Source: DASYYE01 sp035946955 | GTDB lineage: Bacteria > Actinomycetota > Actinomycetes > Streptosporangiales > Streptosporangiaceae | DNA length: 35,762 nucleotides | Assembly: GCA_035946955.1 (NCBI GenBank) | Contig: DASYYE010000453.1 | Coordinates: 1 to 35,762, forward strand | Direction: 5' to 3' | Shown here: piece by piece, positions 1-6,986 of the stretch | Numbering within the stretch: the stretch's first letter is position 1 | Layout of the letters: each line of letters starts with the position of its first letter | Translations under genes and position numbers: made by a program | The notes under the pieces: model-generated | What the model was told of the DNA's origin: nothing | The model's input: the letters and a program-made list of their open reading frames with translations, nothing else | The model's database searches: none

Positions 1-1104
1 GTGCTGGCGTGCCCGTGGATCGGTGATCAGGCGGTAGCCGGGTAGCTGGTCCGCCTTCTGGCCGTGCTCACGAGCGCCTTGGCCGTTGCCCTGGCCGGTG
101 AGGCAGCCGAACCCGGAGCCGGGCGTGCCTGGGAGGCCGAAGGCCAGCGCCAGGTTGATCCAGGCGGTGACCGTGTCAGTGCCCTTGCTGTGCTGTTCGG
201 CGCCACGGCCAGTAAGGATGTGTGCCCGGCAGGCGGTGTGCAGGTGGCCGGCTGCCCGGCGCAGGTCGCTGGCTGCGACGCCGGTGAGGCGTTCCGTGCG
301 CTCCGGCCACCACCTGGCGGTCTGTTGCCGGGTTTCTTCCCAGCCGGTGGTGCGGGTCTTGCGGTAGTCCTCGCGCTGCGTCGTGTCCAGGTAGCCGGCG
401 GTCCAGGCGATGTGCAGCAGGCCGAGCGCGAGCGCGAGGTCGGTGCCTGGGGCTGGCTGCAGGTGCATGCCGCCGGTCTTCAGCGCAGCCTCGGCGGTCG
501 GGGTGCGGCGCGGGTCGACCACGATGAGCCTCGCACGGGCCGTCAGGTGGCTCATCAGCGGTGGCATGGTCTCCGCCGGGTTCGCGCCAGCCAGCAGGAT
601 CACGTCCGATCCGGCCAGGTCAGCAACGGGGAACGGGAGCCCGCGGTCCAGCCCGAACGCACGGTTGGCAGCCGCCGCAGCTGACGACATGCAGAACCGG
701 CCGTTGTAGTCGATCTGCGACGTCTTGAGGGCCACGCGGGCGAACTTCCCGAGCAGGTAGGCCTTTTCGTTGGTCAGCGCGCCGCTGCCGAAGACCGCGA
801 CCGAGTCGTTGCCGTGCCGTTCCTGGAGTCCTCTCAGCCGGGCGGTGACGTGGCCGAGGGCCTCGTCCCAGGTGGCTTCGTGATGGCTGGTGCTGCCGGG
901 GTCCTTCATCAGCGGCGTAGTGAGCCGGTCTGGAGTGTCCAGCAGCCCGGCGCTGGTCCAGCCCTTCTGGCACAGGCCGCCCCGGTTGGTGGGGAAGTCA
1001 CGCGGGATGACGGTGAGCCGGCCGGTCTCTGGCGAGACCGAGAGGGTCATGGCGCACTGCAGGGCGCAGTACGGGCAGTGCGTTGCCGTCGTGGTTGCCG
1101 TCAT
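1..1104 (-). CDS. nasA: Assimilatory nitrate reductase catalytic subunit, N-terminal 368 residues (cut by window edge)
   Basis: Cytoplasmic molybdopterin enzyme that reduces nitrate to nitrite for nitrogen assimilation. The reading frame is open from an ATG at 1104 to the left edge, so the C-terminal part is missing. Residues 9-17 read HCPYCALQC and are followed by Cys45 (GLCQKGW), the four ligands of the N-terminal 4Fe-4S cluster of the NapA/NasA group. Cys138 in GRFCMSSA sits where this group has its molybdenum-binding cysteine, unlike the Asp of NarG. Near the edge the motif LTGQGNGQGAREHGQKADQL is typical of actinobacterial assimilatory enzymes. No Tat signal precedes the cluster, which argues against periplasmic NapA. 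It overlaps the upstream narK gene by ATGA, so the two are translationally coupled. Formate dehydrogenase alpha is the main alternative and fits less well because of the narK partner and the LTGQ motif. Confidence 0.9.
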   Translation of the reverse strand, partial: MTATTTATHCPYCALQCAMTLSVSPETGRLTVIPRDFPTNRGGLCQKGWTSAGLLDTPDRLTTPLMKDPGSTSHHEATWDEALGHVTARLRGLQERHGNDSVAVFGSGALTNEKAYLLGKFARVALKTSQIDYNGRFCMSSAAAAANRAFGLDRGLPFPVADLAGSDVILLAGANPAETMPPLMSHLTARARLIVVDPRRTPTAEAALKTGGMHLQPAPGTDLALALGLLHIAWTAGYLDTTQREDYRKTRTTGWEETRQQTARWWPERTERLTGVAASDLRRAAGHLHTACRAHILTGRGAEQHSKGTDTVTAWINLALAFGLPGTPGSGFGCLTGQGNGQGAREHGQKADQLPGYRLITDPRARQH

Positions 1105-2444
1105 GCGGCAGCCTGTACGGGGACTGGGGCGGGAGCAGTCTCCCGGCGGCGGGCGAGCGCGGTGACGGCCACGCAGACCGCGTAGAAGACCAGGAAACCG
1201 GCCAGTGCCGGGCGGGCGTTGTGCGCCTGCAGGTACGACTGGCGCAGTGCCAGGTTGATCCCGGCCCCGCCGAGACCGCCGGCAGTTCCGGCGAAGGCGA
1301 TGACCGCGCCAGTGCGCCGGCGGGCGTCGAGGCGGGTGCGGGCCGGGTCGGTGCCGGTTGCGATGGCCGCGGCCGCAGCGGCGGCGTACGGGGCTGGGAT
1401 CATCGCGTAGGTGGAGCCGTTGCCCACGCCGCTGAGCACGAACAGCACCGTGAAAGCGACACTGAACAGTGGCAGTGAGTGCGCCATGGAGGCGTCGATG
1501 GCGAGCAGGGTGCCCGCGGCAAGCCCAGCGAAGACGATGAGGGTGATCCGCGCCGGGCCGAAGCGGTCCGCCAGCCAGCCGCCTGCTGGCCGGGCGAGCG
1601 AGCCGAGCAGGGGACCGGTGAACGTCAGCGCGGCCGCCTGGAGCGGGCTGCGGCCGAAGTCGTTCTGCAGCACCAGCCCGAACGCGAAGCTGTAGCCGAT
1701 GAACGATCCGAATGTGCCGATGTACAGCAGTGAGACCGTCCAGCAGTGTGGGTCCTTCAGCACGTTGCGGTAGGTGCCCGCGTCCGTGCGCATCCCCGGC
1801 AGGTTGTCCATCAGCCCGTACGCAAGGCCAGCCGATACGAGCAGCAGGGGAATGAACGCCTCGGTGAGGACGCGCGGATGGCCGGCCCCCGCCGTGGCAA
1901 TGACCAGCAGGCCGAGCAACTGCACCGAGGCGACGCCCAGGTTGCCGCCCCCGGCGTTGATACCAAGTGCACGCCCCTTCTCCCGTTCAGGAAAGAAGAA
2001 GTTGATATTGGTCGTCGAGGCGGCGAAGCAGCCCCCGCCCAGCCCGCTGACCGCGGCGCAGAGCAGGAACGCCCACAGCGGTGCGCGCGGCTCGCCCATC
2101 AGCAGGGTGGCGAGCATCACCGGGACGAGCAGGAGGAGTGTGGACAGCGTGGTCCAGGTGCGCCCGCCGAGCCGGGTCACCGCTAACCCATAGCCCGGCC
2201 GGACCGCGGACCCGACCAGCGTGACGACCGATACCAGCAGGAACTTGTCACCCGGCGAGATGTGGAAGCCGCTGTTCTTCGTCATGAACAGCACCAGGAC
2301 CGACCACAGGCTCCAGACGGAGAAGCCGATGTGCTCGGCGAACACTGAGGTCCACAGGTTGCGCCTGGCGGTACGGCGCCCGTTGGCCTCCCAGAACGTG
2401 GCATCCTCGGGTTCCCAGGCGGTGATGGCGTGCGTTCGGCTCAT
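1101..2444 (-). CDS. narK: MFS nitrate/nitrite transporter, NarK/NNP family
   Basis: A 447-residue, 12-helix major facilitator of the nitrate/nitrite porter family. The family signature is present after a glycine-rich helix: FFFPEREKGRALGINAGGGN, with the second glycine-rich signature AGTAGGLGGAGINLAL near the C-terminus. The conserved substrate-binding arginines of the family are probably those in VGSAVRPGYG and GSLARPAGGW. The ATG at 2444 gives a normal-length N-terminus. The gene ends in an ATGA overlap with the assimilatory nitrate reductase, so it most likely supplies that enzyme with nitrate; export of nitrite is also possible for this family. A dyad resembling GlnR half-sites lies 25-62 bases upstream. 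It is divergent from the OsmC gene. Confidence 0.93.
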   Translation of the reverse strand: MSRTHAITAWEPEDATFWEANGRRTARRNLWTSVFAEHIGFSVWSLWSVLVLFMTKNSGFHISPGDKFLLVSVVTLVGSAVRPGYGLAVTRLGGRTWTTLSTLLLLVPVMLATLLMGEPRAPLWAFLLCAAVSGLGGGCFAASTTNINFFFPEREKGRALGINAGGGNLGVASVQLLGLLVIATAGAGHPRVLTEAFIPLLLVSAGLAYGLMDNLPGMRTDAGTYRNVLKDPHCWTVSLLYIGTFGSFIGYSFAFGLVLQNDFGRSPLQAAALTFTGPLLGSLARPAGGWLADRFGPARITLIVFAGLAAGTLLAIDASMAHSLPLFSVAFTVLFVLSGVGNGSTYAMIPAPYAAAAAAAIATGTDPARTRLDARRRTGAVIAFAGTAGGLGGAGINLALRQSYLQAHNARPALAGFLVFYAVCVAVTALARRRETAPAPVPVQAAA

Positions 2445-2466
2445 GGTGGGTGACGCTAGGAGCGGC

Positions 2467-2506
2467 GTGTTACCTGTCAGGTGGTCGCGCGTAACACCAG
2501 CGCAAG
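2467..2506. promoter_or_regulatory. Possible GlnR-type operator upstream of narK
   Basis: The sequence shows GTGTTAC (2467-2473) and GTAACAC (2491-2497), a perfect 7-base inverted repeat with a 17-base gap. Read as GlnR boxes, GTTAC (2469-2473) and GTAAC (2491-2495) match the a-site GTnAC and lie exactly 22 bases apart, with 6-base spacers to poor b-sites GGTGG (2480) and GCAAG (2502). GlnR is the known nitrogen regulator of nitrate assimilation genes in actinobacteria. Binding here is inferred. Confidence 0.45.
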
Positions 2507-2592
2507 GAATTCCTCACTGTGCTGGCGGAGGCGCCGTGAGAAGAGTCGCTGAGCCGCCTTGTTTCCGGGCGGGAAGACGGGAGGCCTTACCC

Positions 2593-3081
2593 ATGCGCCG
2601 TACGCACACCTATGACGTGACCGTGACCTGGACCGGCAACCGGGGGAGTGGGACCACCGCCTACCTGGACTACGGCCGGGAGCACGAGATCACCGCGAAC
2701 GGCCCGCCCGCCATCCCCGCCAGCTCCGACCCGGTGTTCCGAGGGGAGCGGGGCCGCTGGAACCCGGAGCAGCAGCTCACGGCCGCGCTGTCAGCGTGCC
2801 ACATGCTGTGGTACCTGCACCTGTGCTCGGCCGCGGGAGTGGTCGTCACCGCCTACTCCGACGATGCCCACGGCGTGATGGCGGAGGCGGCAGAAGGAGG
2901 TGGCCACTTCACCGAGGTGACACTGCGCCCGCGTGTGGTCGTTGCGTCGGCCGGCATGACCGGGAAGGCCGTCAGCCTCCACGCCGAAGCCGCCGCGAAG
3001 TGCTACATCGCGAATTCGGTGAACTTCCCCGTCCGCCATGAGCCGACCGTGACCGTGGCCCGCGGCGGAGGTGACACATGA
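2593..3081 (+). CDS. OsmC-family thiol-dependent peroxidase
   Basis: A 162-residue OsmC/Ohr-fold protein, expected to reduce organic or inorganic hydroperoxides in the cytoplasm. Cys69 in the motif LSACHMLWYL is the expected peroxidatic cysteine and Cys137 in AAKCYIANSVN the resolving cysteine; the preceding WNPEQQL carries the conserved Glu. An extra Cys78 is present. The ATG at 2593 was chosen because a GGGAGG-like ribosome binding site lies at about 2578-2583 and the protein then starts directly at the first strand; the same frame is open far upstream across narK on the other strand, but that is an antisense shadow. The end overlaps the RNA methyltransferase by ATGA. The general OsmC-like YhfA group fits better than Ohr proper because the Ohr-type C-terminal motif CPYSNA is missing. 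Confidence 0.85.
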   Translation: MRRTHTYDVTVTWTGNRGSGTTAYLDYGREHEITANGPPAIPASSDPVFRGERGRWNPEQQLTAALSACHMLWYLHLCSAAGVVVTAYSDDAHGVMAEAAEGGGHFTEVTLRPRVVVASAGMTGKAVSLHAEAAAKCYIANSVNFPVRHEPTVTVARGGGDT

Positions 3082-3908
3082 CCGGTCCGCAGGGGCTGCG
3101 GGTCACGGCCCGGGACGCGCGGTTCCAGCAGTGGGAAGCGCTGCTCGGCAACCGCACGAAGCGCCAGCGCAGTGGCGAGTTCCTGGTCCAGGGCGTGCGG
3201 CCCATCACGATGGCGGTGCGCAACGGCTGGCAGGTCCGTGCCCTGCTGCACGGTGACGGCGTCCCACTGTCTGCGTGGGCGCGGGAGACACTCGATACGG
3301 TCCCGGCCGTGCGGGTCGCCGTCGCCACCGGCCTGATGGCCGAACTCGGCGGAAAGACGGAGACAGTTCCCGAACTGCTCGCCGTCGTGGGCATGCCACC
3401 GGATGACCTGACCCGGATTCCCGCTGGCCTCCGCATGCTCACCATCGTGTTCGACCGGCCCACGAGCCCCGGGAACATCGGGACCCTGATCAGGTCGGCG
3501 GATGCCTTCGGTGCCTCCGGCATCATCGTCACCGGGCACGCGGCCGACGTCTACGACCCTAAGACGGTACGGGCCAGCATCGGTTCCCTGTTCTCGGTCC
3601 CGGTGGTCCGGGCGGCTTCCCACCGCCCGGTGCTGGAATGGGCCGCTGCCATCCGCTCCGACGGTCCTCTGGTGACCGTGGGAACCGACGAAGACGGCGA
3701 CCTCGAACTCGCGCGGTTCGACTTCTCGCGGCCGACGCTCGTGGTGGTCGGAAACGAGACCACTGGGCTCAGTGTGGCCTGGCGTGAAGCCTGCGACCAC
3801 ATGGTCCGGATACCCATCTCTGGCACCGCGAGTTCACTCAATGCCGCCACCGCGGCGTCCATCGTGCTTTACGAAGCGGCACGGCAGCGGGCGGCCTGGC
3901 AGGCGTGA
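3078..3908 (+). CDS. SpoU/TrmH-family RNA methyltransferase
   Basis: A 276-residue SPOUT methyltransferase that transfers a methyl group from S-adenosylmethionine, usually to a 2'-O ribose of rRNA or tRNA. All three SpoU motifs are visible: motif 1 around residues 125-146 (FDRPTSPGNIGTLIRSADAF, with catalytic Arg139), motif 2 at 221-232 (LVVVGNETTGLS) and motif 3 at 243-265 (VRIPISGTASSLNAATAAS), which forms the knot that holds the cofactor. The N-terminal part (about 1-110) is a substrate-binding domain with a FLVQGVRPI-like element as in the 23S rRNA methylating members. The start ATG overlaps the stop of the OsmC gene, so the pair is co-transcribed and coupled. The exact RNA target cannot be read from the sequence; a TsnR-like resistance role is possible but not shown. 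Confidence 0.88.
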   Translation: MTGPQGLRVTARDARFQQWEALLGNRTKRQRSGEFLVQGVRPITMAVRNGWQVRALLHGDGVPLSAWARETLDTVPAVRVAVATGLMAELGGKTETVPELLAVVGMPPDDLTRIPAGLRMLTIVFDRPTSPGNIGTLIRSADAFGASGIIVTGHAADVYDPKTVRASIGSLFSVPVVRAASHRPVLEWAAAIRSDGPLVTVGTDEDGDLELARFDFSRPTLVVVGNETTGLSVAWREACDHMVRIPISGTASSLNAATAASIVLYEAARQRAAWQA

Positions 3909-3936
3909 CCGTGTCGGCCCCAGGGCTGGCGCGGGC

Positions 3937-4788
3937 TCAGAAAAGAGTCGGTGGTCCGGTGGGGACCGGCGCTGGGAGCGGTTCGACCTCGGGCACCCGG
4001 GCCCGTACCTCGCCGTGGAAGCGGCGTGCCAGCTCGAGCGCATCGACGTTGTCGGGCGTGTGGATGAACACGGTCGGCGAACGCCCCTCGCGCAGCCAGT
4101 CAGCGACTGTTTCGAGCCAGTGCTGCCATCCCGCCACGGTCCGTGCCGCGTCGTCGCGGCCGATGTAGCGGACGACGGGATTGCCAGTGAGGGCCGATGA
4201 CCGGCGCGGCAGGCGTGGCTTCCTCGTCCACGCCTCCCGTTCGGCGTCAGTGTCCGGAGGGCTGCCGAACAAGACGGTGGAGTCGAAGGTCACCCATTCC
4301 GCGCCGACGCTCCCGAGAACCCGTTCCAACTGCTGTTCCGACCGTGGGTCCTCGAAGAACGCGCGGTGGCGTACCTCGACGGCGCACCGGTACTCGTGTG
4401 GGAGACGGCCCAGGAAGCCGCGGAGAGTGCCGAGTTCGGCCGGGCCGAAGGACGGTGGCAGCTGGACCCAGAGGGCGTGGGCACGCGAGCCGAGGGGTTC
4501 GATCGCGGTCAGGAAGGCGCGGAGCGGGTCGCTGACGTTGGTCAGACGGCGCTCATGGGTGACCGGTCTTGGCAGTTTGAGGATGAACCGGAAGTCGGGG
4601 GAGGTCTGCGCGGCCCACGACTGGACTGTCTGCAGGGCAGGTGTCGCATAGAAGGTCGTGTTGCCCTCCACGGCGTTGCACCAGGTCGCGTAGGCGCTGA
4701 GGCGGTCACGCGGGGACAGTGATGCAGGCAGGTACCGGCCTTGCCAGGGTGAGTACGTCCACATCGCGCATCCGACATGGAGCTCCAT
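3937..4788 (-). CDS. DUF72 family protein
   Basis: A 283-residue protein of the DUF72 (YecE-like) family, a TIM-barrel-like group with no settled function. The start MELHVGCAMWTYSPWQGRYL is typical of the family (a V/IG-x-x-x-W-x-Y/W-x-x-W opening), followed by the conserved NAVEGNTTFYATPA, then FRFILKLPRPVTHE, the proline-rich ALWVQLPPSFGP, and the AVEVRHRAFFED region. The same frame stays open 31 codons further upstream, but the family begins at the ATG at 4788, so this start was taken; no strong ribosome binding site is visible for it. It is convergent with the RNA methyltransferase (28 bases apart) and divergent from the WXG100-like gene (71 bases). Confidence 0.85.
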   Translation of the reverse strand: MELHVGCAMWTYSPWQGRYLPASLSPRDRLSAYATWCNAVEGNTTFYATPALQTVQSWAAQTSPDFRFILKLPRPVTHERRLTNVSDPLRAFLTAIEPLGSRAHALWVQLPPSFGPAELGTLRGFLGRLPHEYRCAVEVRHRAFFEDPRSEQQLERVLGSVGAEWVTFDSTVLFGSPPDTDAEREAWTRKPRLPRRSSALTGNPVVRYIGRDDAARTVAGWQHWLETVADWLREGRSPTVFIHTPDNVDALELARRFHGEVRARVPEVEPLPAPVPTGPPTLF

Positions 4789-4859
4789 GGCCTGAGGGTA
4801 CCGGGGCACATGCCGCGTTAGGGTCGTGCCATAACGCTTCCACAGCGGGAGGGGGTGCA

Positions 4860-5564
4860 ATGGCGATCGACGACTTACCACTGCCGGTGGTGAACTTCCT
4901 GAACGCGATCGGGGTGCCGTGGCCCTACATCAACGAGGACACGGTGTGGCAGTTCGCGGGCCTCGTCCGGGAGTTCGGGCAGGCGGTGCAGACCACCCAC
5001 CAGGACGCGAGCGGGTCGGTCGCCGCGATCGCCAGGGCACACCAGTCGGTGTCGACAGAAGATGACCTCGGGGTGGGCCAAGCTGACGGCCCAGCATGTG
5101 GACGAGATCGTCGCTGGGTGCACGGTGCTGGCGGACGCCCTCGACGCCGCCGGAGGCTACATCGTGGCGCAGAAGGCGGAGGCGGTCGCCGAGCTCGTGG
5201 GGCTGGCCGCGGCGTTCGTCGCCGATCAGGCCGCGGCGGTGGTCACGTTCGGGCTGTCCGAGGCGGCGCTGCCGCTGCTCGAGGAACTGGCGGCGAAGCT
5301 GGTCGAGTCGCTGGAGATGGACCTGCAGCAGTACATCGCCGGGCAGGTGATCGAGGCGGCGGCCAAGCCGCTGGCCGCCAAGGTCGACGCCGCCCTGTCG
5401 GGGCTGGACTGGTCACAGTCGGGGGCGGTGGCGGGCACGTCTGGGGCTTTCTGGTTGACCCAGCCGCGGTGGCTGCCGAGACGGCGGCGTTGCGGTGCCA
5501 CGCGGCGGTCCTGCGTACGCAGGCGATGGGCCTGGCTGAAGCCGTGCGGGGGCTGAGGTTCTGA
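4860..5564 (+). pseudogene. WXG100-like protein, interrupted by two compensating frameshifts
   Basis: Read across two single-base shifts this gives one protein of about 234 residues. The first part (4860 to about 5060) starts MAIDDLPLPVVNFLNAIGVP with a GGGAGGGGG ribosome binding site at 4847-4855. After an apparent extra base near 5060 the frame continues as MTSGWAKLTAQHVDEIVAGC, a helical alanine-rich stretch with SGW at the helical turn position, up to GLDWSQSGAVAGTSG. After an apparent missing base near 5440-5450 it returns to the first frame and ends VDPAAVAAETAALRCHAAVL up to the stop at 5564. All three parts look like one family (ESX/WXG100-type secreted helical protein, type VII secretion). 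Either the gene is damaged or the sequence has two indel errors; errors that restore the frame favour the latter. TGATG joins it to the toxin gene. Confidence 0.65.
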
Positions 5565-6154
5565 TGGGCCAGATGCTGCCAGAGATATTCGGGGCACTGG
5601 CCCAGGACATGGCCCGCGCCATGGCGGACGCGGCCGAGGCGGAGACCGGGTTCATCGAGCAGACGGCCGTCAATGAGGACACCGCGCTGCAGCGGATCGC
5701 CGACACCGAGGCGGGGATCGCGAAGCAGGCGTCCGGTATCGGGGCGAAAGCTGGGCAGGACGCGGCAGCCGCTCGCAGCGCAGTTGGCTTCCGTGGGCGG
5801 GTCAGCGATGACCAGCTGACGAACGCGTTGCGCGACTGGCAGAGCGAGCGGTTCCAGTTCGGGAACCAGCAGTTCCTGCTCGACCGGGGGGACTTCGGGC
5901 ATATCCTGTCACGCCATATGCCGGAGCTGTGGGACGGTTCTCTCAAGGCGGAGCAGACTTTCTTCGACTCCGGCATGTCAATCAGTGACATTCAGGACGC
6001 GATCAGGAATGTGCTGGAGCAGAACAGGGATACGCTCATCAGCCGAGGCACGAATGCCATCTACCAGATCCAGGGGTCGTTCGGCGGCACCGACTATATT
6101 ATCGGTGTCAACAACGGCCATATTGCCCAGTTCTTCCCCTTGCCGAGGAGTTAG
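5564..6154 (+). CDS. Putative polymorphic toxin with C-terminal HxxxRH nuclease-like domain
   Basis: A 196-residue protein with two parts. Residues 1-75 are helical and alanine-rich, without a recognisable Sec or Tat signal, and look like a type VII secretion partner or adaptor. Residues about 95-196 form a compact domain: a short strand (FQFGNQQFLLD), then HILSRHMPELWDG with His113, Arg117 and His118, a FFDSGMSISDIQDAIRNVL helix, YQIQGSF and a last GVNNGHIAQFFP strand. The order (His-Arg-His helix, then strands ending in a glycine-asparagine-rich hairpin) resembles the BECR-type RNase toxins (barnase, EndoU, colicin E5/D, RelE group); this is inference from pattern, not an established assignment. 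The start overlaps the stop of the WXG100-like gene as TGATG, and the probable immunity gene follows after 3 bases. The C-terminal half is clearly poorer in GC than its surroundings. Confidence 0.6.
   Translation: MGQMLPEIFGALAQDMARAMADAAEAETGFIEQTAVNEDTALQRIADTEAGIAKQASGIGAKAGQDAAAARSAVGFRGRVSDDQLTNALRDWQSERFQFGNQQFLLDRGDFGHILSRHMPELWDGSLKAEQTFFDSGMSISDIQDAIRNVLEQNRDTLISRGTNAIYQIQGSFGGTDYIIGVNNGHIAQFFPLPRS
6145..6150 (+). promoter_or_regulatory. Ribosome binding site that sets a TTG start
   Basis: GAGGAG lies 7 bases before the TTG at 6158 and overlaps the last codons of the toxin gene. It supports the rare TTG start of the immunity gene and couples its translation to that of the toxin. Confidence 0.6.
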
Positions 6155-6157
6155 CGG

Positions 6158-6616
6158 TTGATCGAGGTCGAGTCCTACCTGCGGACCGGTGATGACGAGT
6201 TCACGCGCATCGAAGAAGCTCGTGAGGTGCCACCCGACCCGCGCTATGTCGAGGGTGCGCTGACTCTGAGCATCGGCGGCAGAGCCGTCCTCGACACAGT
6301 CATGTGGGATTACATCGATCAGCTCTGGGCTTACGTCAGCGACATGGTCGGCTCGCTGAGCGAAAAGGATGAGGTGTCCACGTACTTTCCGGACCAGCCC
6401 ATCCGGCTCACCTTCCGCCGCCAGGCTAACGGCCGCGTCCTGGTCAGCGCCGAGCTGACCAGGGGACCGCGGGTCGCTAATGCCGACGAACGTGAACTCG
6501 TCACCGAATTGCAGGCCAAGGGTGAAGTCTTCTTCGCCCGGATGTCCGAATTCTTTCCCGAGAACCGCCGCGCTTACGAGGACGCGCTCACCCGCCTGAG
6601 GTCGTACCGGAGATAG
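6158..6616 (+). CDS. Putative immunity protein to the upstream toxin
   Basis: A 152-residue acidic, soluble protein starting with TTG. It begins MIEVESYLRTGDDEFTRIEE, contains a LSIGGRAVLDTVMWDYIDQL segment and RLTFRRQANGRVLVSAEL, and ends in a charged helix (FFPENRRAYEDALTRLRSYR). I do not recognise a named family with certainty. The call rests on position: it follows the toxin gene by 3 bases on the same strand, is small, acidic, without signal peptide or membrane helix, and shares the lower GC of the toxin domain. The unit ends here; the next gene (cupin) is convergent, 19 bases away. A role as a type VII chaperone is an alternative, but its position after the toxin is the usual one for immunity. 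Confidence 0.55.
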   Translation: MIEVESYLRTGDDEFTRIEEAREVPPDPRYVEGALTLSIGGRAVLDTVMWDYIDQLWAYVSDMVGSLSEKDEVSTYFPDQPIRLTFRRQANGRVLVSAELTRGPRVANADERELVTELQAKGEVFFARMSEFFPENRRAYEDALTRLRSYRR

Positions 6617-6635
6617 GCATCCCACGGTCCGCAGG

Positions 6636-6968
6636 TCATGGGCGTTTGGCGACGGTCAGGAGCACGGCGGAGTCCTGTAGCGCCTGGAGGCTGTGCGGCG
6701 CGTCGGGGATGATGATCAAGTCGCCGTCCCTGCCTTCCCAGGAGTCCTCCCCGGCGGTGAGCAGGACGCGGCCGCGCAGCACGTGCACACTGGCCTCCCC
6801 GGGGTTGGCGTGCTCGGTCAGTGCCGCGTCCTTGGTCATGGCGATGACCGTCTGCCGTAGCACTTTCTCGTGGCCGCCGAGGACGGTCCGCGCGGCACGG
6901 CCGCCAGCGGCGCCGGCTGCGTCTTTCAGCAGTTCCCGTGCCAGCGCGTCGAGGGAGAGCTTCTGCAT
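6636..6968 (-). CDS. Small single-domain cupin
   Basis: A 110-residue cupin. The beta-barrel core is seen in HANPGEASVHVLRGRVLLTA followed by SWEGRDGDLIIIPDAPHSLQ, the two cupin motifs with likely metal ligands among the histidines (H in LTEHANPG, H in VHVL, H in APHSL). About 45 helical residues precede it (LSLDALARELLKDAAG). Proteins of this shape are often general sensors or metal-dependent oxygenases; no specific reaction can be assigned. An AAAGGAA-type ribosome binding site precedes the ATG at 6968. It is the last gene of the narGHJI operon, 18 bases after the anion transporter, which suggests a helper role in nitrate respiration, for example sensing or detoxifying nitrogen oxides. Confidence 0.75.
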   Translation of the reverse strand: MQKLSLDALARELLKDAAGAAGGRAARTVLGGHEKVLRQTVIAMTKDAALTEHANPGEASVHVLRGRVLLTAGEDSWEGRDGDLIIIPDAPHSLQALQDSAVLLTVAKRP

Positions 6969-6986
6969 CGCGTGTTCCTTTCTGCT

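Noticed and set aside
4789..4881. 31-codon N-terminal extension of DUF72
   Set aside because: The extension overlaps the ribosome binding site and start of the divergent WXG100-like gene and has no counterpart in the family, which begins at MELHVGC.
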